Origin: Planctomycetota bacterium
GTDB taxonomy: Bacteria; Planctomycetota; UBA1135; GCA-002686595
DNA length: 64,000 nucleotides
Direction: 5' to 3'
NCBI GenBank assembly: GCA_002683825.1
Contig: NYUD01000086.1
Coordinates: forward strand, 1 to 64,000
The stretch's first letter is position 1, and each line of letters opens with the position of its first letter. A program made the position numbers and the translations under genes. Below the pieces are notes generated by a model. The model had not been told where the DNA came from and searched no databases. It saw nothing but the letters and a program-made list of their open reading frames with translations. Shown piece by piece: positions 7,693-17,792 of the stretch.

Positions 7693-10167
7693 CTACGGCC
7701 GCTTCCCACAGGCCGGCTCCTGGAACGACCCGATCGGCGACCCGGGTGGGATGCGTCCACCCATCACGTGAAAAGTAGCCGTGGGATCCTCGAAGAAGCA
7801 CCGCAGCCGCTCGCGTTCGAAGGCCGCGTGGGCTCCCGGACGGGGCGTTTCTGTCAATTCCGTATTGAGCATCGCCAGCCGCTCGAATGCAGCGGCGCGA
7901 ACGCGCGTGTGGACATCCTCGAGGGAAGCGAGCGAGAGCAGATGTTCCAGCGTGCGCGCCTGAAGGACTTCGCGTATCGAACTGAAGACAGGCGGCTCTT
8001 CCGGGTCTCCCCAGACCTCCTTTGTCAGGTGCTCGAGTACCTCCGCCAGGGAAGGCAGCGTGCCGTCGCGCTGCACCTGGCTGAGGAGGCGGGCCGCGCG
8101 CGCAGGATCGAGGAGGAGACCGAGGGTCAGGTCGATCGCGGCGGCGGCGGCCTCCAGGGGATCGAAGAAACCACCCGTGGCCCGGAAGGTCTCACGGTCG
8201 CGCCGACTCCCGGGCGGGGGAGGCGGGAGCAACTCGATCAGCCTCGGGGGAAGGGCGAGGAAGCCGGGACGGATGCTCTCCAGAGTCAAGAGCAACGCCT
8301 GCCGCTGCAGGTTCGCTGCAACGGCCTCGATGTTCGGATTCTCGTCGCGCCCGACCACGGCGTAGTCGAAGGAACGGCCGCCGATCTGGCGCACGACCGC
8401 TTCCAGCTGATAGCGGTGATGGTAATAGAGCGGCGCGAGCGCGCGCTCCAGGTCAAAAAACGATCGACCCGGTTTGACGGCGTTGGCGGAGAAGCGGGCC
8501 AGCGCCCGGCGACGCACCGAATAGGTGGTCTCCAGCGCCGTCAGCGGTTCCGAGCCCGTGTCCCAGAGAAGGGCCCGCGGGTGGGCGCGGTCGCTTCCGC
8601 GTGCATCGCGGTCCGTCAGGTAGGTGAGACCCTTCCCCTTCGCTTCCGAAATGATGTCGCTCAGGCCCTGCGCTTCGAGCCCGGGGGCGAAGGGGGTGTA
8701 GCCGTAGCGGATCGCGAACCCGTCCCAGATCCCGCCGCCCGGTTTGTACGCTCCGGACAGATCGATCTCGCCGTGTTCATCGATGCGTATCTCGGGGGCG
8801 GGGTAGTCCATGACCGAGGCGCGGTCCTCGAGACTCGAGGCGAAGTTGTGGGCCAGGCCGAGGGTGTGGCCCACCTCGTGGGCCGAGAGCTGGCGAATCC
8901 GGTCGAGCGCTGTCTCCAGCACCACCCGGTTCTCCATCGCGCCACCTCCATCGTCCCCGACATCCCCATAGGGCGAGAGCAGGCCCTCGAAAAGGAGTAC
9001 GTCCTGTCGCACGCGCAGGGCGCCGAGTGTGACGTGCCCCTTGAGGATCTCGCCGGTTCGCGGATCGCAAACGCTCATACCGTAGCTCCAGCCCCGGGTC
9101 GAACGGGGGACCCACTGGATCACGTTGTAGCGCACATCCTGCGGATCGGCGTCCGCCGGCAACAACTCGACGCGAAAGCCCTCGGGGAATCCCGCCTGCT
9201 CGAAGGCCTCCTCCCAGTAGCGCGCCCCTTCGAGGAGGGCCGTGCGTACGGGTTCCGGAGCAGCGCGATCGACAAAGTACACGATGGGCTCGTTCGCGCT
9301 CAGATGGTGCCGCGTGATGAAGACCTGTTGCACCGGCTCGTCGATCGGCACGGAGAGGTCGTTCCAGGTGAAGGGAAAGTAGCCGCTGCGCGGATCGAAA
9401 CGGCGCGATCGAAAGGGGTTCTCGGCTCGGTCGGGGAGCTGGACAAAGGAGTGCCGTACGCGCAGGCTGACCGAGGATGGGAGCGCGGCCGTGCTGCGAA
9501 CCTCCGGGCCGGGTCGTTCGCTCTCGAAGGTCAAGAGGGCTTCGATCTCCGTGTTCTTTTCGAACGAAGCGAGCTTCTCCGGGAGGAGCGTGCTTTTCTT
9601 CGCCGTCAGACTGAAACTTCCCTGTCCTCGATCGTCGAGCTTGCGCACGATCGAGTGCGCGTCGCCCAGGAAGAAGGGGGTGCCCTCGACGAGGACGCGG
9701 CCCTCTTCCTCGGCGACGATGTCGAAGCTCTCGAGCACGCCCATTGCGAAGGCATCCTCGACCGCCAGCCGTTCGACGGCATTCGTGCTCGAACTGCGCC
9801 AGCGCAGATTCGGCGCCACCAGGAAGACCCGCGGGCCTATGCGACGGAATTCAACCTGGCCGCTCCAGCCCAATTGGCCGCGCTCCAGCCCTACGGAGTT
9901 GGAGCCGAGTCCTCCCGGGAGCGAGACGTAGTAAAGCACTTCCTTTTCGGGCTCGGGGAGTTCGAAGAAGAGTCTTGCATTCGGAGGATCCCAGTAGAGG
10001 GTGAGGAATCCATCGATGCGCTGCATCCCCTTCGTCTTGTCTCCGATCGTGGAGTCGGAGGTCACCGCCGAAACCGGCGTGGGACGCTTCGATTTCTTCG
10101 ATGAAGAACAGGCGAAAGGGAGCAGCAGGGAAAGCGCAAGAAGTGCGCGGGTGAGGTGCGGCTTCAT
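7693..10167 (-). CDS. Zinc-dependent metalloprotease lipoprotein (DUF5117/DUF4953 type)
   Basis: This is an 824-aa exported protein with a lipobox (LPFAC, Cys20). The zinc site HEVGHTLGLAH spans residues 430-440 and is followed by the Met-turn-like SVMDYPAP, as in metzincin-like peptidases. The large N-terminal region (WDPPNARLFFELPE, then a beta-rich part with RVRHSFVQLP and SGYFPFTWNDLSVP) and the long helical C-terminus match the DUF5117-DUF4953 architecture common in Bacteroidota, Planctomycetota and Acidobacteriota. The substrate is unknown. It starts 12 bp after the DUF1844 stop and could be the last gene of the kdsB-pyrG operon. It converges with the sulfatase-fold gene (9-bp gap). Confidence 0.85.
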   Translation of the reverse strand: MKPHLTRALLALSLLLPFACSSSKKSKRPTPVSAVTSDSTIGDKTKGMQRIDGFLTLYWDPPNARLFFELPEPEKEVLYYVSLPGGLGSNSVGLERGQLGWSGQVEFRRIGPRVFLVAPNLRWRSSSTNAVERLAVEDAFAMGVLESFDIVAEEEGRVLVEGTPFFLGDAHSIVRKLDDRGQGSFSLTAKKSTLLPEKLASFEKNTEIEALLTFESERPGPEVRSTAALPSSVSLRVRHSFVQLPDRAENPFRSRRFDPRSGYFPFTWNDLSVPIDEPVQQVFITRHHLSANEPIVYFVDRAAPEPVRTALLEGARYWEEAFEQAGFPEGFRVELLPADADPQDVRYNVIQWVPRSTRGWSYGMSVCDPRTGEILKGHVTLGALRVRQDVLLFEGLLSPYGDVGDDGGGAMENRVVLETALDRIRQLSAHEVGHTLGLAHNFASSLEDRASVMDYPAPEIRIDEHGEIDLSGAYKPGGGIWDGFAIRYGYTPFAPGLEAQGLSDIISEAKGKGLTYLTDRDARGSDRAHPRALLWDTGSEPLTALETTYSVRRRALARFSANAVKPGRSFFDLERALAPLYYHHRYQLEAVVRQIGGRSFDYAVVGRDENPNIEAVAANLQRQALLLTLESIRPGFLALPPRLIELLPPPPPGSRRDRETFRATGGFFDPLEAAAAAIDLTLGLLLDPARAARLLSQVQRDGTLPSLAEVLEHLTKEVWGDPEEPPVFSSIREVLQARTLEHLLSLASLEDVHTRVRAAAFERLAMLNTELTETPRPGAHAAFERERLRCFFEDPTATFHVMGGRIPPGSPIGSFQEPACGKRP

Positions 10168-10179
10168 GCCCGTTCCGGA

Positions 10180-12951
<2,772 letters not shown>

Positions 12952-12955
<4 letters not shown>

Positions 12956-13497
12956 TGGCGGATGCCGGAGGGGTTCGGACGTCCGTTGTAGAAAAAGTCC
13001 TTGCCCTTGTCGTTCTCTACGGCCTGATAGGCGAAGGTCGCGTTGTAGAGTTCGAAGAAGATCCTACGACTCTCCTGGAATGCCTGCTGTTGCTTCGCGT
13101 CGGTCCCGGCACCGACGAGCCAGTGGTCGATGCCGTTCGGCCCCGCGATCTCCAGGCTCCAGGTAAGAATCGACCCACCCTGGGAAGGGGCGCGGCCGGG
13201 TTTCTTGTTGCGCTGGAAGCCCCTCCTGTCCAGTTCCTTTCTCAGGGCATCGGCGATTTTGTCCGAGACGACCTTCAACGAGGCGTTCGCGCGTGGCCTG
13301 GAGTAGTAGTCGACGCGATTGGTATGGGATTCAGCGACCAGCTGGAAGAGCTGGTTGCCGCGGTAGCTGCGCAGGGTGACCCGAACGGGTTCGCCCGATC
13401 CACCGGATCCGCTCGTGCTCGCGCAAGCACCGAGGGACACCAGGGCGAGCGCACACACGAGTGCGCGGCGAAAGAGGACATGGGGGATGCTCGACAT
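12952..13497 (-). CDS. Small lipoprotein, first gene of the kdsB-pyrG operon
   Basis: The 181-aa product starts at the ATG at 13497, which gives a clean lipoprotein signal (ALVCALALVSLGAC, Cys27). After a Gly/Ser linker comes a 145-residue domain with a long helix (LKVVSDKIADALRKELDRRGF) and a strand TWSLEIAG. I do not recognise the family; the layout resembles small outer-membrane lipoproteins. Its stop overlaps kdsB by 4 nt (TCAT on the plus strand), so it is translationally coupled to LPS precursor synthesis, and a role in the cell envelope is a reasonable inference. Upstream in-frame ATGs would destroy the signal peptide. Confidence 0.7.
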
Positions 13498-13848
13498 CGG
13501 GCTGGAAGCGGGGACTACGGCCTCCGCCGGGCGCGATGTTAACGGGCATCTTGGGGAGTGCAACGCGTTCGAAGGGGGGTCGAATTCTCGGTCCGCAGGG
13601 GGGCCGCACAGGGGGGCCGTGGGGCTCCTAGGCCCCTGGGATGGCCCCCCTGCATCCTGTGCCACGGTTGGGCGTCAACGCAACATTTTGTGGAAAAGGG
13701 GAGCTTTCCTTTGGACCCTCTCACCGCTCCTTGGACAATGCCCAGCCTGGGAGCGGCGGGCTGCGGGCGTCGCGGCGGTGCCCGTTCCCCCGACGCATGC
13801 CTGAACCACAGCAGGCGTTTTCACCTCGGCACCTTTGCACCCTGTCCC
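13498..13848. other. Divergent intergenic region with strong GC hairpin (351 bp)
   Basis: No convincing gene lies here. It separates the divergent lipoprotein-kdsB operon and the LysM gene, so it should hold both promoters. It contains two direct copies of CAGGGGGGCCG (13596-13606 and 13609-13619). The second opens a nested hairpin: GGGGGGCC at 13611-13618 pairs perfectly with GGCCCCCC at 13643-13650, and inside it GGGGC (13621-13625) pairs with GCCCC (13632-13636). A weak promoter-like pair for the LysM gene, TTGGAC (13711) and GACAAT (13734) with 17-bp spacing, lies further right. Confidence 0.6.
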
Positions 13849-14862
13849 ATGGGCAACCTCGAGAAACTGGCGGTTCTGTTCCTCCTCTTTTCAGTGATCA
13901 CAATCCTGGCCGTCACGCTCGGCGGCGATTCCAAAGACGCTGCGGAGAGCGACCCGATCACCGTGGCCATGGAAAGAATGGCGCTAGGGGGCGTGGATGC
14001 CTCCGGGGATTTCGCCCCGACCGATTCTGCGGCGGAGGATTCCCTCGCCTCAAGTGGAGAGATGCCTGCGGAAGAGGCGCCCGATTCCGGAGCGTTGCGC
14101 GGGTGGACGGCGGTAGGAGTGGCTGAGAGTGACCGGTCTCCCGGGCTCAGGTCTTCCACTCCCCGGGCCGCCGATCTCCTGCTGGATGCTTCGACCGTCA
14201 TGCCCGCGTCACTGACGAAAGGGGCGGCGAGGGTTCGGGGCGAGGAAGAAGAGTCTTCCGTCGAGAAGCGGATCCTGGGGAACCTGCGCGGTCTGCGTCC
14301 CTCGGCTAGCTCCGACTACATGGAATATCGAGTGCAGGAGGGCGACACCTGGGCCGGCCTGGCCCAGCGCTTCTATCGCAACGGCCGATATACGCGCAAC
14401 CTCCGCCTCGCCAACGAGGGCCTCGATGATCTGCGCGTAGGGCACGGGATCCTCGTACCCGTCTTCGACCACCTCGCGGAAAGCGGCAAGCGCGCCCCGT
14501 TGCGCCCTGTGCCGATCGGCGCGACTTTCGATTCGGACGCCAAACCCCTCTCCAAGTCCACACCTCGTCCGGACCAGGCCCGGCGTTCGCCGCCGACCCA
14601 GCCTGAAATCTACGAGGTCCGGGAGGGCGACAACCTCTCCAAGATCTCGCTGATGTTTTTCGGCACGCCGTCGCGCTGGCCGGAGATCTATGAGTCCAAC
14701 CGTGGGCTCCTCGGGTCGGCCGACTGGCTCGAACTGGGGACGAGGTTGACGATCCCCGTCGTGGATCTGTCGACGTCCGTCACGCGTGGCCCGGCGAAGG
14801 AGTCGTCGGAGCTCCCCCGGGCGAAGAGTTCGTCGAAGAAAGAGGCGCCCAAGGTCAACTGA
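13849..14862 (+). CDS. Membrane-anchored double-LysM protein
   Basis: The 337-aa protein begins with one membrane segment right after the start (LEKLAVLFLLFSVITILAVT), a signal anchor with almost no cytoplasmic part. A 130-residue low-complexity spacer follows, then two LysM domains at about 159-206 (RVQEGDTWAGLAQRFY) and 254-305 (VREGDNLSKISLMFFG), and a short basic tail. LysM domains bind N-acetylglucosamine-containing glycans, usually peptidoglycan. No hydrolase domain is present, so it probably tethers or scaffolds. The start at 13849 is the ATG directly before the hydrophobic segment; the in-frame extension upstream is Gly/Arg/Pro-rich and non-coding in style. Confidence 0.8.
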   Translation: MGNLEKLAVLFLLFSVITILAVTLGGDSKDAAESDPITVAMERMALGGVDASGDFAPTDSAAEDSLASSGEMPAEEAPDSGALRGWTAVGVAESDRSPGLRSSTPRAADLLLDASTVMPASLTKGAARVRGEEEESSVEKRILGNLRGLRPSASSDYMEYRVQEGDTWAGLAQRFYRNGRYTRNLRLANEGLDDLRVGHGILVPVFDHLAESGKRAPLRPVPIGATFDSDAKPLSKSTPRPDQARRSPPTQPEIYEVREGDNLSKISLMFFGTPSRWPEIYESNRGLLGSADWLELGTRLTIPVVDLSTSVTRGPAKESSELPRAKSSSKKEAPKVN

Positions 14863-14863
14863 T

Positions 14864-14933
14864 CTCACGCGCCCGATCCGTCTATCGAATGCGGGCTGTC
14901 GGGTGCGGGCGCCTCATGTCGCAAGCGCGTGAG
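14864..14933. terminator. Long-loop inverted repeat between convergent genes
   Basis: A perfect 9-bp inverted repeat, CTCACGCGC (14864-14872) and GCGCGTGAG (14925-14933), fills almost the whole 73-bp gap between the ends of the convergent LysM and NtrC-type genes. The 52-nt spacer is long for a terminator and there is no T-tract, but the placement suggests a bidirectional transcription barrier. Confidence 0.4.
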
Positions 14934-14935
14934 CT

Positions 14936-16339
14936 CTACTTCAAGTGGTATCGGTCCAGCTTCTTGTACAGGTGGCTGCGCTGCATCCCCAGCCGCTCCG
15001 CCGTGCGTTTCACGTTGCCCTCGTTCTGGGCCAGTTTCATCTTGAAGAAGAGCGTCTCGCTTTGGTTCTTGAACTCTTCGAAGGTCGCCGCCCGAAAGGG
15101 ATCTTCGCTTTCCGCTCCACCTGCGTGCGGGGGCTTGCCCATGCTCGGACCGTTTTGGAGAATGCGCTCCAGGTCCTTCTCCTGGATCTGTTCGCCGTCG
15201 GCAAAGACGTAGGCGGCTTCGATCAGATTCCGTAGTTGGCGCACGTTGCCGGGGAACGGCAGAGCTTCCAGGAGCGTCCTTGCCGCGTCGCTCAGGCGTA
15301 GAGCGCGGCGCCCCATTCGTTTGGCGATCTCCTTCAGGAAGTGCTCGGCCAGAACCGAGACATCCGCCGCCCGTTCGCGCAGCGGCGGGACGTGCAAGGG
15401 AACGACATTGAGGCGGTAGAACAGATCGACACGGAATTCCTTTTTTTCGACCGCCTGGGCCAGGTCGGCGTTGGTCGCGGCGAGAACACGGATCGCTACC
15501 TCGATCGATTCGGTTCCTCCAACGCGAGTGACCTCGCGCGTTTCGAGAGCCCTCAGGACCTTGGCCTGGGCGGCCGGTGGCATGTCTCCGATCTCATCGA
15601 GAAAGAGCGTTCCGCCGTGCGCCGCTTCGAAGTGACCGATGCGTCTTTCGTGTGCGCCGGTGAAGCTGCCTCTCTCGTGGCCAAAGAGCTCGGACTCGAT
15701 GAGCTCGGATGGAATCGCGGCACAATTGACGGCGACGAAAGGGCCTCCGGGGTTCGCCCCCAGGAGGTGCAGGTTGCGGGCCACGACCTCCTTGCCGGTG
15801 CCGTTCTCTCCGGTGATCAGGACCGGCGCGTCGGCCCGGGCGACCCGTTCGAGCTCTTCCTTGAGCTGGTTCATCGCCGCAGAGGTCCCGACCAGCTCGA
15901 AGCGGTCGGAGAGCTGACGGCGCAGCCCCGTGTTCTCCCTCGAGAGCCGCCTCGTCCGTAGGGCGTTCTGCAGGCCCACGAGAACGCGATTTTGGTCGAG
16001 GGGCTTTTCGAGGAAGTCCACCGCGCCGCGGCGTATCGCGTCCACGGCGGTCGCGACGTCTCCGTGACCCGAGATCATGACCACGGGGGGTGCATCCGGC
16101 CGCTCGCGAATCTTCTCGAGCAGTTGCACGCCGTCCATTTCGGGCATCTTCACGTCGGTCAGGATGAGATCGGCCACGGCGCCGTTCTTTTTCTCGTGGT
16201 CGAGGCGGGCAAGCGCGACTTTGGCGCTCTTCGCCGTCCAAACCCGATAACCCTCGTACTTGAGGATCATTTCCAGTGCGACGCAGATGTCCGCGTCGTC
16301 ATCGACCACCAGGACCGTCGTGAGAGGCTCTTCGGTCAT
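14936..16339 (-). CDS. Sigma-54-dependent response regulator (NtrC family), orphan
   Basis: Three domains are visible in 467 residues. A receiver at 1-125 has acidic pocket DDD (13-15) and phospho-acceptor Asp62 in LTDVKMPEMDG. An AAA+ domain at about 150-390 has Walker A GENGTGKE (177-184). A C-terminal Fis-type helix-turn-helix reads NVKRTAERLGMQRSHLYKKLDRY. The sigma-54 contact loop reads GSFTGA (224-229) instead of GAFTGA. The layout is closest to NtrX/NtrC-like regulators. No histidine kinase is adjacent, so its sensor is unknown. It is divergent from anmK over 95 bp and could regulate that gene. Confidence 0.92.
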   Translation of the reverse strand: MTEEPLTTVLVVDDDADICVALEMILKYEGYRVWTAKSAKVALARLDHEKKNGAVADLILTDVKMPEMDGVQLLEKIRERPDAPPVVMISGHGDVATAVDAIRRGAVDFLEKPLDQNRVLVGLQNALRTRRLSRENTGLRRQLSDRFELVGTSAAMNQLKEELERVARADAPVLITGENGTGKEVVARNLHLLGANPGGPFVAVNCAAIPSELIESELFGHERGSFTGAHERRIGHFEAAHGGTLFLDEIGDMPPAAQAKVLRALETREVTRVGGTESIEVAIRVLAATNADLAQAVEKKEFRVDLFYRLNVVPLHVPPLRERAADVSVLAEHFLKEIAKRMGRRALRLSDAARTLLEALPFPGNVRQLRNLIEAAYVFADGEQIQEKDLERILQNGPSMGKPPHAGGAESEDPFRAATFEEFKNQSETLFFKMKLAQNEGNVKRTAERLGMQRSHLYKKLDRYHLK

Positions 16340-16434
16340 GGCGAGATCCTGTCACAGTGGGGTGGGAGTTTGCCATAGTTGAGCTGCTCGGAGGGGGCTG
16401 GTCCGTTCCAGGGCGGGTTCCTCCGCACAACGCG

Positions 16435-17673
16435 ATGTCCTACGAAAACCTCACCCGCAAGCTCACAAGCGGCGAAGCCGTCGTTGCGGGAGTCTTGTCG
16501 GGAACGTCGGCCGACGGCATCGACTGCGCGCTTTGTCGGATGGTTTCCGCGGGAGCTCCCGAGCTTCTCGCATTCCAGACCCTGCCTTTCGACGAGGTTG
16601 GCGGGCCTGAAGACGAGATCCCATCCGAACCGCTGCGCGACCGCCTGCGCCAACTCCTGGACGGGGCCGCCATGGGTCCGCGCGAGCTGGCCCTTTTCTC
16701 CCGCGATCTCGGCCGGGCCTTCGGTCGCGCCGTCGCTCGCGTTTCGAGGGACAGCGATCTGTCCGTCGACTTGATCGGCAGCCATGGCCAGACCGTTTAC
16801 CACCATGACGGCCTCGAGGGCAGTGGAGCGGCGACGCTGCAGATCGGCGATGGGGACTTCGTGGCCTTTGAGGCCGGGGCCCCGGTCGTCTCCGACTTTC
16901 GCCAGGCCGACATCGCTGCGGGGGGGGAGGGGGCGCCGCTCACCGCCCTGTGCGACGACGAGTTGTTCGCCGAGCTCGTGCGGCCCGCCGCGATCTTGAA
17001 CCTGGGGGGGATCGCCAACCTGACGCTTCTCTCCGAGCGCGGGACTCCACCGGTCGCGTTCGACACGGGGCCGGCGTGCTCCCTCCTGGACGGTCTCTCC
17101 CGGCGCCTGCTCGGGAGCGCCTGTGATCTAGGTGGGGCCTGCGCCTCCCGGGGTCGGCCTGCCCCCGCCCTGGTGGCCGAACTTCTGGAGCACCCTTTTC
17201 TCTTGCGACCGCCCCCCAAGAGTACGGGTCGCGATACGTTCGGTTTGCGTTTCGTCGAGCTCGTCATCGATCGGTCGCGCTTCCACGGCCTCGATCCGGA
17301 GGGCCGTCCGGAAGCTGTCCTGGCCTCGGCCGTAGCCTTCATCGGGGAGAGCATCGCCCTGGGTCTCGAGCGCTTTGCGCCCGCGATTCCGGTAAGCCTC
17401 GTCCTTTGCGGGGGAGGGGGCCGCAATCGGGCGCTCGTGGGGGCCATCGAAAGAGCTTCCAGTGCGGAAATGCTCTCCAGCACCGATTTCGGGGTTTCGC
17501 CCGACGCCCGCGAGGCGATCTGCTTCGCCCTCTTGGCCGCCCGCTTTGTGCTGGAGATTCCTTCCACGCGAGAGCCTGTGACCGGGGCCTCGGAGGGGAG
17601 CGTTTTGGGCAAACTTTCCTGGTGGCGGGGAGAAACCCGCGCTTTCGACTCATCCCCGCCTTCTTTCCCGTAG
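16435..17673 (+). CDS. anmK: Anhydro-N-acetylmuramic acid kinase
   Basis: AnmK cleaves the 1,6-anhydro ring and phosphorylates anhydroMurNAc in peptidoglycan recycling. The 412-aa protein has the family's opening GVLSGTSADGID (20-30), SHGQTVYHHDG, ADIAAGGEGAPL, NLGGIANLTLL and the catalytic-Asp region VAFDTGPACSLLDG, all in order. The start is ATG 16435; a longer in-frame version to 16357 would overlap the promoter of the divergent regulator. Presence of AnmK supports a peptidoglycan wall that is turned over and recycled. Confidence 0.93.
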   Translation: MSYENLTRKLTSGEAVVAGVLSGTSADGIDCALCRMVSAGAPELLAFQTLPFDEVGGPEDEIPSEPLRDRLRQLLDGAAMGPRELALFSRDLGRAFGRAVARVSRDSDLSVDLIGSHGQTVYHHDGLEGSGAATLQIGDGDFVAFEAGAPVVSDFRQADIAAGGEGAPLTALCDDELFAELVRPAAILNLGGIANLTLLSERGTPPVAFDTGPACSLLDGLSRRLLGSACDLGGACASRGRPAPALVAELLEHPFLLRPPPKSTGRDTFGLRFVELVIDRSRFHGLDPEGRPEAVLASAVAFIGESIALGLERFAPAIPVSLVLCGGGGRNRALVGAIERASSAEMLSSTDFGVSPDAREAICFALLAARFVLEIPSTREPVTGASEGSVLGKLSWWRGETRAFDSSPPSFP

Positions 17674-17792
17674 CCGTCTGCGAGAAATGGGATAGGCTCA
17701 AATGGGAGGTGAGAGGTGTGTCATTCTTGACCGAAACGCCCCCCTCGCTATCATCCCTCAATCCTTTTTTCCGTCCGCGGGGATCTAAAAAC

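Noticed and set aside
7768-10104. A 778-codon open frame on the plus strand
   Set aside because: It is antisense to the DUF4953-type metalloprotease with its HEVGHTLGLAH site, and has no recognisable domain.
13558-13848. N-terminal extension of the LysM protein
   Set aside because: The extension is Gly/Arg/Pro-rich, precedes a normal signal anchor and overlaps the hairpin region, so the ATG at 13849 was chosen.
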